A DNA stretch of 64,000 nucleotides from Acrasis kona (GCA_026419775.2 JAOPGA020000460.1:1-64000), one strand, 5' to 3'; positions 26,819-38,994 are shown, counted from the stretch's first letter. Numbers and translations: made by a program. Notes: generated from the sequence alone by a model not told the origin.

Positions 26819-28456
26819 ATGAGCAGCAAACACATCAAAATCACACAAATGATCCGAATTGCACTTATAATATTAGTTGGAGTATGCCTCGCACAGGTCA
26901 CACATAGAATTTCGAACAACGGAGCCGCAATATGTAACACTCTTATTGGAGGCTTCATAAGCACAATACCAACACAATCAATGGGAAATCACAGCCTTAC
27001 AAGTGATCTGTGTTCAATCACCGATGCTTTACCTCAAATCAACTCAAGCATCCCACTCAAACTGACTGGCCCCTTATTGTTGTCATTCAAAGCGTGCAAC
27101 AGCAACACATCGACAGTCTTTACTTACAGCCAACTAACAAATATTCTTACTTCTTCAATACCAACAACATCAAACATCAACACAGGAGCAGCACAGAGCC
27201 TATCCAATGCAGAATGGACCATAACATCCTCTAGCAGTTACTTTAATGAAACTCAGAATGCCAAGGCCTCAATAACACTTCAGACAAATTTGACATTTGT
27301 TTTATTACAAAATTACACTGCTTTAGTGAACACCACCTCCTTACAAAATATCACTGCCCAAAACATTACTTCCCTTAGAAATGTGACAGTACAGTCAAAT
27401 GTCACGTTGACCAGTACAACTTTTATACCAATCAACATCTCTTACACTTTTTCACTCTCTTCTAATGACCCAACAATTGTTGTCACTTTCGAAGCAGTCA
27501 TGTCATCAAATAACACATCCAAGCAATACATGTCTTTTTGTAGTGCAGTAAATCAAGGTGCATTTACTAACAATCTGACCCAATCAAACCTCACCTATAT
27601 CCCCTCTTCTTCTCAGTTGCAGGGTAGTACACTGACCTTCACTACTGGTAATGCCAGTAATTTGTTATCATCGGCTACAAATGGATTTGCAATCTATAAG
27701 CAGTCACCACTTTACTATCAATACCCGAGTGGTGATGGTGACAAATATACTACATCTCCAAAGCACCAACCTGCTATTCTTCGCTCCGCTAACGCATTGC
27801 TTCCGGTTGGAGGAGATGTAGCAGCCGCTTCCTTCTGCGATGTTCTACCTGTTTTCGTAGGAAGAATCGTTCACCAGTTCGAAATTGGTGTTGCAAAGCC
27901 ATTAACAGCAAATGCAATTCAGTCATTGTTAGTAACAAACCAAAACGTTACACAAGCACCCACCACTGCACCTACTCAATCTCCTTTCGCATCTGTAAAT
28001 AGGTTTACGGATCAGGAGAAGAGTGCTATTGTGGATGCACATAACAGAATTAGAGCCAGCGTCGGCATCAATGAATTAGTATCATGGAACACAACCGTTG
28101 AAGATTTTGCAGTAACTTATTCATCAAAATGTATATCAGGAGGTGCATTAATGGCTCATAACCAAGACAGATACCTTGCTAATTATGTAGTTGGAGAGAA
28201 TATTTTTGCATCGACAGGAGACGGAACATTGACTGGAGTTGATGCCACAAATAATTGGGGAAGTGAAAAGCAGTATTATAATTATACAACAAATACTTGT
28301 CAGAGTGGTGAACAGTGTGGTCATTATACTCAAATAGTTTGGAGAACAAGCGTTAGTATTGGTTGTTCTCGTGTAATATGCTCGAATATACTGTATGGTA
28401 ACACTGTATTGTGTAACTATTCTCCTGGCGGAAATAATGGCAGAAGACCATACTAG
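26819..28456 (+). CDS. Secreted CAP-domain (SCP/PR-1/Pry1-like) glycoprotein
   Basis: 545 residues, one exon. A signal peptide lies within the first 30 residues (MIRIALIILVGVCLAQV). A Ser/Thr/Asn-rich domain of about 370 residues has many N-glycosylation sequons and no known fold. Residues about 395-545 are a CAP domain: VDAHNRIRASVGINELV, the His/Glu cavity residues in MAHNQDR and VVGENIF, and the signature GHYTQIVWRTSVSIGCS with cysteines for disulfides. CAP proteins of the Pry1 type bind sterols and fatty acids outside the cell. Which of these applies is unknown. Confidence 0.85.
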   Translation: MSSKHIKITQMIRIALIILVGVCLAQVTHRISNNGAAICNTLIGGFISTIPTQSMGNHSLTSDLCSITDALPQINSSIPLKLTGPLLLSFKACNSNTSTVFTYSQLTNILTSSIPTTSNINTGAAQSLSNAEWTITSSSSYFNETQNAKASITLQTNLTFVLLQNYTALVNTTSLQNITAQNITSLRNVTVQSNVTLTSTTFIPINISYTFSLSSNDPTIVVTFEAVMSSNNTSKQYMSFCSAVNQGAFTNNLTQSNLTYIPSSSQLQGSTLTFTTGNASNLLSSATNGFAIYKQSPLYYQYPSGDGDKYTTSPKHQPAILRSANALLPVGGDVAAASFCDVLPVFVGRIVHQFEIGVAKPLTANAIQSLLVTNQNVTQAPTTAPTQSPFASVNRFTDQEKSAIVDAHNRIRASVGINELVSWNTTVEDFAVTYSSKCISGGALMAHNQDRYLANYVVGENIFASTGDGTLTGVDATNNWGSEKQYYNYTTNTCQSGEQCGHYTQIVWRTSVSIGCSRVICSNILYGNTVLCNYSPGGNNGRRPY

Positions 28457-28554
28457 AGCGAATCAAAAAAAGAACGAAACAAACTTACGTGTATAATATT
28501 AGAGTACACTCTATATGTGAGTAAAGTAGTAGAGTTGAAATGACACTTGCATTT

Positions 28555-29059
28555 TTATTTTTTAATGTCCGTCGCCTTATCTTGATAATATTTCAGTCCT
28601 ATTGCAACCTGAAACAATTCATTGAACGATAAAAAACCTTTGTAATGCTTTTTCGAATCTAATTGGATGAATTCTTGGTTCTCCGCCAAGTTTGATTCGA
28701 AAGCTTTCTTAAATAGCTGTGTGTTCTCAAGGACGTTCTTAGCCTCCCAATAAAACAACCTTCTTTCGGTGTTCATAGTATATAAAGTATAACCTGCTCA
28801 ACGTGAATACATTTGCAGTTCATTACTCACATTCCGATATCGTTTCAAAAAATCCATGTATCTTTGAGTAAGTTGAGTAGTTAACTTCTTCGTCTTGCAA
28901 TCTGTCAAATGTGAAAATCAGTTTTCTCAAGGTGTTCTCTGGAATTCCTGGAACATATGACCGCATTATTAAATGTGAAAATGCTTTAAAAGTTAATTTA
29001 TATCCAGACTCTTGACTGCACATCGTGTGCCACTTTTCATAGTCGATGATTGGGGGCAT
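28555..29059 (-). CDS. Small EF-hand-like helical protein (tentative)
   Basis: Exons 28831-29059 and 28555-28793, with a 37-nt intron (28794-28830, GTGAGT..GCAG) joined within a Cys codon. About 155 residues. The helical pattern and segments such as FTFDRLQDEEVNYSTYSKIHGFF and YKGFLSFNELFQVA resemble paired EF-hands, but canonical calcium loops (DxDxDG) are missing. It could be a degenerate calcium-binding-like adaptor. Upstream start ATG 29059 is only 60 bases from the DIL-gene stop. Confidence 0.55.
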
Positions 29060-29119
29060 ATGTATTAGTTGCTTGTTACAAAGTAAAAAAACAACAAAAC
29101 ATCTGTCCTAGAATAAAGT

Positions 29120-31289
29120 TTATTTGGTTGAATTGTAAAAATCAAATTCTTGCATGCTGGCCAAGCTCTGAGGGGCACGTACAGATTTCCACAATGGTAT
29201 GTCGGGTTTTTCAAAATAAAAATTAGGCTTGTCGATAACACTAGTGTCAACAAATACATCTTGACTCTTCACATTAACTTCCGGAAGCGCACGAAGAACA
29301 TTTGCAGGGACCGCATCAGGATCGTATTCATCAGGATGATACAGTTGCAACACCCTTCTTACTTGCTGATTAGTTAAATTACCACAAATCTCTTTTCTTG
29401 TGGACGCTTCAATTAAATTACTTTTATTCATAATCATAATGTCACAACTTTGTCTCAGCGTAGTGAGCTCCTGTGAAATGTCAAAATTCTTGCTTGATGC
29501 CCATTCTTCTAATTCGCTGACGGCCATCTTGAGCATGATTGCACTTCCCATGGTACAGTGCGCTCCTCCGGTTGCCACAAGAGCATTAAAAGTATGGTAG
29601 TTGATGTATCTGTAGATTTGTCCAAAAAACTGATTCATTACAGGAGGATATACGTGTGCTGTGCTAAACTCTGTGTACTGTTCGGATAAAATCTTCGTTG
29701 TATGGGATGCATTCATCCTACCACTATTGAGAGATTAGGTTAGTAATTCAAGAATGTAAATTTTACTTTTTTCCCAATGATGCAAACATTGATGTGATCA
29801 ATACTTGAACAAGCCCTTCCAGCGACGACTGAAGCAAGTATACGTAGGCTTCTGTTGCACTTCTCATAAGGTCTGATCTAAACTGTGCTATTGGATTCTC
29901 AAACCCAAATTCCTTTTGATATAGGTATGCAGGGGACGGCGCTTCTTCCTTTTCAATTCCCTTCGGGTCATTTCCTAACGGATCATTCGGAGTGCTGATG
30001 GTAATCGTACGATCGGTGGCATCATGTCCAAGACTGTCGCTGATGGGATGTTCTTTTTGTACAAGGTTCAACAAGACTATTGAGGTACTCAACCAATAAG
30101 TCAAATTTTGGAAGTTTTTTTGATTTTGATTAACTTGGGTCTCAATAGCAGTCGCAATTTTTTTGAGAAGAGAGTTGGATCCAGAAACAAAACTTGAATA
30201 ATGTTGACAAGCACGAAACAAAATAGGGCCACTAATTGGATACCCATGTGAATATTCAGGAGTTTTTGAAGAAACCAAAATGTCTACCAACTTGTTCTCA
30301 TTCGTTTCTTGTTCCAACTTTTTCAACTTTTCTTGCATGGCCCTCAATTCTTGTTCTTGTTTGGCTATTTTGGCCGCCTCCAACTTTTTCTCTTCGGCTT
30401 CCTTCCTCTTTGCTTCCTTTTCAGATTCCACATCCGATCCTTCTTCCTCTTCAGATCCCGCCTTGTTAGCTTGTATTCGTTTCGGCATGTGTTTTTCAAT
30501 CTTGAGTCCTTTTTTCGTTGGTTTAGCTGGTTCATCGAGCGAGTCATCAGATCCCAAATCATCTTCTTGTTCTTCCTTGTGTCTTTGCTTGCTTCTTTGT
30601 GATTTCTTGTCATCTTGGTCATCTTCGTCATCTGATCGAGGAGTGGAGGGATGGGAGCGATTGAGTTGCCTTCTTTTTTCTAGAATTGATCTTGGTGATA
30701 CGGGTGATCTTGGTGAGGAGGAGGATGTAACAGTTTCGCCTACATCTCCCTCGTCATCGTCGCTCATGTCTGTCATTGTTGTTGCCTCGGAGACGTCCGT
30801 GTCTAATCCTCCCTCTCCTTTTTTGCGTAACATACTTTGTACCGTCACCTTGAGTTGAGCGGTGTCTTTGCCCCAGACCTTTACGTTGAAATTCTTTGTG
30901 TCGATTTTGTCTTCCGTTTGTGAGGCGTAATCGCTAATGTTGATTTTTACTTCTCCGATGACATCTTTCTTTAGGCTTTTCTGATCTTTTTGAACCTCGT
31001 GAATGTAAATGTTTAAAAACTTCTTTTTGAACTTTTGGTCGCTGATGAAAAGTGTCCCTTTAAAACTAAATTCTTCATCCCAAACTGCTGATTTATCTTT
31101 TACAAAGGCTTTTTTGGTTTCCCCCGACCATTTCTTTCCTCTTTTCCAAGTTACGTATAAAATGTTACCGTTCTTTGGGAGTTTGACGAGGTGGTGTATC
31201 GTAATATTGAAAACAAGCTTGGCGCACTAACGAATGATTAATATATGAGAGCGAAACGAACATACTTTTCTCTTTTTCAAAAAGTTCAT
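29120..31289 (-). CDS. NT-C2 plus DIL (dilute) domain protein, class-V-myosin-tail-like adaptor
   Basis: Exons 31266-31289, 29767-31226 and 29120-29723, with introns of 39 nt (31227-31265) and 43 nt (29724-29766). About 695 residues. Residues 1-140 form an EEIG1/EHBP1-type N-terminal C2 domain (LVFNITIHHLVKLPKNG, VWDEEFSFKGTLF). A charged, phospho-site-rich linker and a coiled coil (EEKKLEAAKIAKQEQEL) follow. The C-terminal half is a DIL domain, split by the second intron (ISGPILFRACQHYSSFV; VMNQFFGQIYRYINYHTFNAL; NLTNQQVRRVLQLYHPDEYD). DIL domains bind cargo receptors in myosin V; the motor is absent here. A membrane-to-actin adaptor role is inference. Confidence 0.85.
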
Positions 31290-31352
31290 ATCTCGCTCAC
31301 TGGATTTTGGTTTGCATTAAGTTGTTCAAAAAATTGTAAGCAGTAGTTTTAT

Positions 31353-33237
31353 TTATACATCCGAGTTGTCTTCGCTTTTGAAAATGATATTCGATCTCTT
31401 CTCCTCCGCCCACTCCTTTACTCTTTCTATACCTATTCTTAGAGCTATCTTGAGATTTTGTAGACCAGATTCATTGCAAACTTCATATCTGGTTCCATAA
31501 CTCTGAGTGTTGTGTATGAATTTTTTTACACGGAAGGAACTTTGTATGGGTGTGTACACTTGACTCAACCAATCGTCACTAAACCAATTTTTAAATATAT
31601 ATGGATACAAATAACCAAATATCTCGTAATGAACTCTCGAAACAAAAGCCTGAGTGAACAAACGAAGATCCCCCTTATCAAATGGACCAGTAACACCCAA
31701 TCCCGGATATAATGGATTTTGTTGCAACATGTTAATGAACGGTTCGGTCCAATACTGTGTCACAAACCGAACGTCATCATTTATTTGATAAAAGTAATCG
31801 GCGCCATCATCCATAGCATATTGAAACACTGCATTCCACAAGAAACTAACCCATCCATGAGAATCTACACATTGCACAATTTGGAACTCGATGGGATATC
31901 CTTTTGCTAATCGCATTATTTTTTGATGCAATCGCTTCCGGACCTCTGGTTGACTATACAGGTCGTCACTCTCATCGATAGCCATGTACAAGGTGTACTT
32001 GTACCTGTGGTCAGATTTGTCAATGCTTTGCAACAAGGAAGGCAACAAAATACTAATTAAAGGAATATTATTTAAAGTGGGTTTCTTATTGCCTTTAGAC
32101 GTTGATGGAAAACCAAGTGCAACATGTGTGACATTTTTATTTTTTGGCGCTAATTCAAAAATGGGTTCCGATTCAATTGTAGGTAACTGTCTCATGCTAA
32201 AGATGAAATCTTCCCTCATGATGACGTAACATGAAAAATGCAGATCATCTTTTTTATTACTTTTAGGTCTCAAAAACATCTCGTCTCCCAAGTCCTCACA
32301 TTGTGTCTCTCCTAATGCTGCAATCAGTTGCAACTCTCTATCGCTACATTGCTTGCGGGAGCACTCTACAAACGGAGACAAGTAATGCTTGAAGGCGTCG
32401 CTCGTCCTGGTGACCAATTGTATGGGGCTTGATGCAGGATTACATTTTTGCTGCTTGTCGAAAGAGCCAAACATGGATCCCTTATCGTACCACGATAGTA
32501 ATGTTGGAATGTGTATGGGCCTCGTGAATAGCAATCCAGTGTCCAAGTACATGATCCTGTCGTGGTGTTCTGTTGCGTGTTTTACAATGACCGGTACCCA
32601 ATTACCTGCGACAATTTGATTTGAATCTTGTTGTGGGGCACTCACATCTTCGGTGTTTTTCATGACGACTCTTGCAACAAAGAAGAGCTCCAAAATGTCG
32701 ATGAACTCGACGTGACTCCAAAGTTGTACTTCGCTTTTTTGTGCAGTGGTCAAGTTGAGACCGTAGACTATGGTTCGAACGGTTGTATTGTGAAATCGGT
32801 GTAGAGACCCTACTAGTAGACGTAAATTTGAGTGTTGTTCTTGTGTGTCTAATAGCACGACGACGGGAAGTGGTACGTCCTTTTGATATTTTGCTTTGAG
32901 TTTATTTAATTTGTCTTCGTTTTCTTTTTTTTCTTTTTTTCGTTTGTTTTCGCTCTCTTCATATAGCATTTTTAAATCATTTATTTTTTCCTCTGAAAAT
33001 TCTGTTATTTGAATGGAATGATGCATAATAATTACCATATATTGATACGCGACTAGCATCGGCTATTGTTATGCCAGTTTTTATACTTTGTTCTTCTACA
33101 TGTGGTATCGAAATGAGAATCGGTGTATTGGATGCCGTCCGTTGTGATAAGAAGTAAATGTTTGCAAAAATGAATGTGGTTATTGTTACGATAAAAAATA
33201 TGCGTATATATGAATTGGTAGCATATCGGAAGAGCAT
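31353..33237 (-). CDS. Type II membrane glycosyltransferase with two GT-A-like halves
   Basis: Exons 33036-33237 and 31353-32992, with a 43-nt intron (32993-33035). About 613 residues. A signal anchor (IRIFFIVTITTFIFANIYFL) is followed by a stem coiled coil rich in K and E. The N-terminal catalytic-like half has VVVLLDTQEQHSNLRLLVGS and RIMYLDTGLLFTRPIHIP, where DTG may be the metal motif. The second half begins PLISILLPSLLQS and contains YFYQINDDVRF (DD motif) and GVTGPFDKGDLRLFTQAFV. Golgi location is inferred from topology. Substrates unknown. Neither half is a named family to me, although both look like nucleotide-sugar transferases. Confidence 0.7.
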
Positions 33238-33579
33238 TAGTTGTTTATATTAGTTGACCTCTCAATTTGTTTGGCGGGCTCCTCTAATGAAGCTGGGAAT
33301 AATTTAGTAAGTGTAAACCAAGTCGAAGCGTTATAAACAAGCAATTGATAAAGTTCGTTAAGCTCAAGATGAAGATTTTTGATGACGGGCTGGTTTTTAA
33401 CGGGCCCGGGGCAATAATCACATTGAATGTGACCATTATAAATAGTTTTTACCGTAAATTCATGTCCTTCAAATTTGAATGAATCTTCCTTTTCAAAAAT
33501 TTATGTCGATATCAAGAAATTCTCCGCTCACATGAACATTCAGATTCCGGGTGAATGAGTTAAATAAATTCAATGTTGT
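33238..33579. other. Divergent intergenic region with a palindrome
   Basis: About 340 bases between the glycosyltransferase and a plus-strand small gene. A near-perfect palindrome TCACATT-G-AATGTGA is at 33418-33432. GGGCCC stands a few bases upstream at 33402-33407, in otherwise AT-rich sequence. No gene seen. Confidence 0.45.
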
Positions 33580-34044
33580 ATGGAATTTCAAAGCAAAATG
33601 AAAAATACCCCCTCATTTGATGTGTGTATAAGAAATAAGTGCTCTGCAAAGGATGAACCAATGACGGCTTTGGGGATGAGTACATCCGAATATAACAGCG
33701 TAATTATGGCTATTGACTGCAACATGACCATAAACTCACTCGAACAAAATTTTACTACGGTACAGGAAGACCTCAGCGAACTAATTGAATTTAAGGAGGA
33801 GGAGACAAACTTCACAAAGTTTGAATTTAGAAGTGAAACCATGGATGAGTTAATTTTAGTTGGATTAAAACAAGAGCAAGAATTTCTATCAAAAGCCCTA
33901 CAATCAGAACAGAAAGAGCTGAGGCGAACTTCGCAAGATTATACAAACGCCCTTAGCCAAAAAAGAAAACGAAGTTGCGATTATACCCCTAGAAAGCTTA
34001 TGAAAATTGACGTCTCAATAGATGACTTTTTCGTTGAAGAGTAA
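33580..34044 (+). CDS. Small nuclear-type coiled-coil protein, unknown
   Basis: 154 residues, one exon. It has an N-terminal serine-poor stretch, a glutamate-rich helix (LSELIEFKEEETNFTKFEF), a second helix (LKQEQEFLSKALQSEQKEL) and a basic segment KKRKRS-like (QKRKRSCDYTPRKLMK) that could be a nuclear localisation signal. The tail is acidic. No family recognised. It is convergent with the cyclase gene at 34099, 54 bases away. Confidence 0.55.
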   Translation: MEFQSKMKNTPSFDVCIRNKCSAKDEPMTALGMSTSEYNSVIMAIDCNMTINSLEQNFTTVQEDLSELIEFKEEETNFTKFEFRSETMDELILVGLKQEQEFLSKALQSEQKELRRTSQDYTNALSQKRKRSCDYTPRKLMKIDVSIDDFFVEE

Positions 34045-34098
34045 TTTCTATTAAATTTGTACAATAAACTGTAGTGTATTTATTATTTACTAGTTGTG

Positions 34099-36502
34099 TT
34101 ACTTTTCGTCCATCTTGATAGAGCCGTCCCAATTTTCTGGGGGATTTATCATAAAGTTCTCACACATTTCAATCTTCTTCGCTACTACTAGATCGTCTTG
34201 ACGGTTTGAGATATTCATTAAGGAGGTGAAGGTTCTTTTGGCCTCGGCAAACCGACCTTCAATAAATAGATCATACCCCTTTTCGTACAGGGCCAATTCA
34301 CTTCTAATATCATGTGTCTCAAATGGTAGGAGTTCATATATCAAAGAGCTGTTATTCTTCCCCTTAACTTTTGCTCTTTCAAGCCTTCTTGCAGGGATTG
34401 TGGTTGGGTCAACGTCGTCTGTTGCTGAAAGAATCGGAGAGTCGTATAGTATCTCACTTTCGGACACTGTTTTCTGCCATCCTTTATATGTATCGGAAGA
34501 CACCAGAATGGATGTGTTGTAATACTTGTTGAGTCCCTCCAAACGAGATGCAAGATTTACAGGGTCACCCATACAAGTGTAGCTCAATCTTTCCTCAGAG
34601 CCGAAGTATCCCACAAGGACCTCACCTGTGTGTAAACCAATGCGCACTTTAATTACTGGCAACCCTTCAGCTCTTTTGTTGAAGCTCCTAACGTGTCTTT
34701 GGATTTTGACAGCACATGCAATGGCCCATGTTTCTTGTTGCGGAACGTCTTGAGGAGCTCCCCAAAAACTAAAAAGTTACATTATCTATTTAAATAGTCT
34801 TGTACTTACGCCATGATGCAGTCGCCAATGTACTTGTCAATATTTCCGTTGTGTGCAACAATCATTTTACTACAATCTCCAAACAATTCTCCAATAAAGT
34901 TAACAAGAGTTTCGGGATCCAATGATTCGCTGATTGTAGTAAAATTTGCGATATCCATAAAAAATACTGTACATAGCCTCCTCTCTAATGAAAGTCTAGC
35001 CTCACTGCTGGAGCTCACTAACTGCTTCACCAGCTCTCTAGGTATGAACTTTTGGAAACTCTTTAGTGTAGAAAAGCATTGATGTAAAGTTGGCCTTTAA
35101 AGATCTGACTTCATATACCCAGGTATTTGACTTTACTAAGTTTTGAATAATTCCTGATTCAAGGTTCAACTGTTGTACTTGTGTGAAGCACTTTGATATT
35201 GTATTTAGTGTCCTAAGGACGAACACGAATACAATGAAACTGGCAATGATAGAAATTAGAATAAGACCAACACACAAGTAGATTGTGTTTAGAGAGTATT
35301 GAACAACTGTTCCGTAATATTCGCTATCTGGAAGTGCGACAAGAATGTTGTAGTTCCTCAATCCTCTTGTAATAGTTGTTTTGATTACCCTCAACACTCC
35401 AATTTCTTTTACAGTCATGATTTGTTCGTGAGTGCCGAAGTTTTGCAAACCTCCCAGACCTCTAATTAAACTACATAGTTGTAAGATTACGGTCGAGTTA
35501 CTAGCACAAGGTGTAACACCGGTAATAGCACTATTGGGTATTGAATCGGCAATAATTGCCATGTCATCTTGCATGACAACAATGAATCCTTCTTTTGAGG
35601 GATTAGCTTGTATAAGTAGGGACTTGATGGTTGATATGTACAACACAACTGTTGATGTACCTAAAGTACTATCAGTTGTTCTAGCTACTAGCTTCTTGCT
35701 TAGCGACGTCAAAATGTTTCCACTGCCTGTGGCGTCGAATGTTACTGGTAACATCAAACCTGTCGAAGGAACCAAAGGGTTATTTAGCGTCAGGTTATAG
35801 GAAGCAATAACGTTTGCCGGTAGTTGGTAAAGGGACCAGTAGCGAGTGTCGATGTAACTGGTTGGAATATTGACCCACTGACGTTATAGTATATTCTATA
35901 GAATCCAGTATCGGGGAAAGATTGTGTAGTTCTCCATTCTGTAGAAACGCCAGGGGAATATGTGACGGCTAAAAGAGAGCCATCCTTTAATATAAAGTTA
36001 ATTGAGTTTGCAACCTATACTTTGTTAGCTACGCTACCTTTAGTGTGAATGAACATACCATATAATTTGGCTTCAAAAGACTGAACATGTAGTGCACAAG
36101 GTTGTCCTTATCTGTAGCGTTCAATCTCCCCGACATAAAGTCGACTTTATCTGACCAAACGTATTCTTGCAATTGCTGTGTCATGGTCTCTGATTGCGTA
36201 ATTATAGATAATAAGCTTTGGGCTACAGACTGACTGGCGCTATCCCTCAGCTTTGACATTAGGAAGGAAATTGATAAGGTTGATCCTGTATATGAAAGCC
36301 CCCACACAGAGAAGGAGACACCAATCAAGAATAAAGTCATAAAGAAAATGATAATGTTCCTTAGTGAAAACTGATGTCCCATGAACGAAAAAAATCTAGA
36401 TAATAGGGACTTCTTCTTGATGCTCTGGGTTCTAAATATTTCATCACTTTCAAGGGCATACAGTGGGGTAACGCTGACCACGCTATTCGTCTTATAGCTC
36501 AT
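34099..36502 (-). CDS. Membrane class III adenylyl/guanylyl cyclase; two frame breaks
   Basis: Exons 36059-36502, 34810-36014 and 34099-34768, with introns of 44 and 41 nt. Order: N-terminal TM (NIIIFFMTLFLIGVSFSVW), extracellular sensor with WVNIPTSYIDTRYWS, TM2 (LCVGLILISIIASFIVFVFV), HAMP-like linker, SFQKFIPRELVKQLV helix, catalytic domain, TPR-like tail. Catalytic residues are intact: FFMDIANFT and KYIGDCIMA give both metal aspartates, and GDPVNLASRLE gives the transition-state Asn/Arg helix. Thr in YTCMG at the base-selecting site suggests a class IIIb adenylyl type. Conserved sequence changes frame near 35872-35888 and 35068-35080, so this copy is disrupted or mis-sequenced. Confidence 0.85.
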
Positions 36503-36717
36503 AACTCAACAAGACCCTACTGTAATTATATTGGAAAATTTTGCCGAAAACGAAAAAATTGTTAAGATACTGGGTGAATTTTTTGAGCGGCAGGGGTAAT
36601 ATGTTTGTCCATGTTTGAAAAATGGAATCCGGAAATCAAATTATGTACATCAACAACAAATATGAGTGAGTGGTCATGAAAAGTTTTAATCAAAATGATT
36701 GTTTTTACAAGATGGCG

Positions 36718-38994
36718 TTAAGCATCATGGGGATCCTCTCCGCATGAAGATAACCTTCTATTTTCCTCCTCCTCTGCTTTACTGATTTCATACCATGATG
36801 ACCCCTTCACTACTTCGCCCAGATATTCGTTAATAAGACTCTCAGGGCTGTTCTTTTCTGGGGCAACATCTTCATCCTTTTGAGCGATGCTCTTCTTTCG
36901 CTTCACTTTTTGTGGCTTAGGCTTTGATGTTTGTTGACAAGATTGAATGGAGCTAGGACTGCTGACAATTTCGTTCAATTCAAATTTTTGTCTTGGCAGT
37001 TCATGTTGAGGGTGTAGCGAAGTCTTGACTGGACTCCTTGGAGAGTTATTGTTTGTTGAGCTTGCTTGCAGTTGTTGCTGCAAATGCATCATTGTCTGCA
37101 TGTTACAATGCATGACGTTAATGGATTCCTTGAGACCCTCAACAGTAATGGCAAGGCTATTGATGCTGTGTGCGAGTGCATCATCACGATGGTCGCACAT
37201 AGAGCCAGCATCGGAAGGAACATCATCATTAAATAGCTCTTTTATTGAATTTAATATTTTCCTTCTGGGGCCTATTTTTGTAATGCCCATCCGGAATAAA
37301 TCACAATCCGTTATGGACGACAGACAATCCATATCAATCTCTTCATTTACAAAAGCAGTCACATATCTACTCATACCAATACCCAACAACCAGTTCGTGA
37401 CCTCTTTAGAGTCCTTCAGACTATACCCATCAGAACCACTGGCTAATGATTTTGCAAACGGAGGTTCGTCAAATCTCCTGGATGAATTTCTTCTCCGCCT
37501 AGTCTTGAATGGTCTATTTTGAATGTTGTTGATTGGCGGAGGAGGTGGAGGTGGAGGAATAACAAAATTATTAACACCATTGTCCACTTTGACTTCGGTC
37601 CTCACCAACACATAATTATTACTGGATGGTGGAGATGTGACACGTGGAGGAAGGGTTGGACTGGGAGTGATGGAAGAAGAAGGTAAGGTGGATTTTGAAA
37701 CCACCTCAAAGCCACATTTTTTTATTGCAATTTCAGTCTCTAACATGTACAATTCTTTAAAGCGAATGTTTCCGTTTCCTCCACCGAACACATAGATTAC
37801 TCCATTCGTTTCGAACAGCAGCGCACTATGAGCACATCTAGCCTTTGGCGTTTTAAAAGTTAATCTCTTTCCTATATTCTTTTGCAAATCATAAACATAC
37901 AAATCATCCAAGAACTTGTCATCATCTCCTCCCCATAAAATGAACAAGTATCTTCCGTGAACGGCTGTGGTTGTGTGTGCGGCCCTTGGTGCTGGTGAAA
38001 GTTCATACTTTGGTAAAGTTATTTGCCTCCACTCAAATGTATCTGTCACAACGGGTCAGTTGGTTTCATTAAAATACTTACTTGTGTCAAGTTCATACAG
38101 GTCGTTTAGCATTTTTGAGTCAAACACTCCACCGAAAACATACATTTTATCTCCAATGACGGTGGCGGTGTGACCCCATCGACATGATGGTCGATTCGGG
38201 TGTTTCGATTCATGTGGCGGCTTGTACCATTCCATTTTAGCAACATCAAGGATCCAGAGATCATCAAAAATTTTATTCTTACCGCCGCCACCAAACAGGA
38301 TGACTCTTGAATTGGAACAAACTACTGCCGTGTGCCTACTACGTGGCGCTGGATAGACATCTTTAACGGTGGTGACGACTGGTGAGGAATCAATGCGGAG
38401 TGATGCATTATGAGAAGGCGTCCCGAACCCAATGTGGTGAATTTCAGCTGTTTGAGTTCCTATTAGAATGGAAAACTCTTCATCTTGGTCGGTAATTGAT
38501 TCTTGCTTTGTGGATTGTTGTGGACTGAGGTGCCTTGATGCATCGTTTATAATGTCATCGTTAACTATTAAATCATCCTTAATATATAACTTTACTCTCG
38601 TTCCAACGTGTGGTTGGCTCCATGTCATACTATCTACATCCAGGACGTGAATATCGTCCTTTGCGAGTGGTAAATAATGTTGACCGTTACCACCTCCCAT
38701 AAGAAGAACTTGGTTTCTGTGGTTAAGAGTATTAGGTAGAACTGTACAAGTATGCCCAGCTCTTGGAGTAGGCACGCGTCCAAACATCTCTTGAGGAATC
38801 CACTCATTTTCGACTAAATCAAAGAGCTGACAATCACTAAGCATATTTTGACCATCCCAACCACCAAAAATGAGTAGAGAAGCATTACCCCGGTGGTTTG
38901 TTATAGTACTGGCAGTGTGACCCCATCTTGCACAAGGTGAGGTGCCATAAGTTTTTGATATCTTCCACATGTATATTGATTTTGTGTTACTCAT
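36718..38994 (-). CDS. Kelch beta-propeller plus SAM domain protein
   Basis: Exons 38082-38994 and 36718-38042, with a 39-nt intron (38043-38081, GTAAGT..ACAG). About 745 residues. Kelch repeats occupy residues 1 to about 420 (for example CARWGHTASTI, LLIFGGWDGQNML, PTPRAGHTCTVLP, MYVFGGVFDSKMLNDLYELD, IYVFGGGNGN). A poly-proline run lies near residue 480. A SAM domain follows (TNWLLGIGMSRYVTAFVNEE, LFRMGITKIGPRRKIL), then a coiled-coil/Gln segment and a basic tail. Kelch propellers bind protein partners and SAM domains oligomerise, so a scaffold is likely. Start at ATG 38994. Confidence 0.85.

Noticed and set aside
30280-30858. 192-codon plus-strand frame, Ser/Phe-rich
   Set aside because: Antisense of the charged linker of the NT-C2/DIL gene; E/K codons read backwards as S/F.
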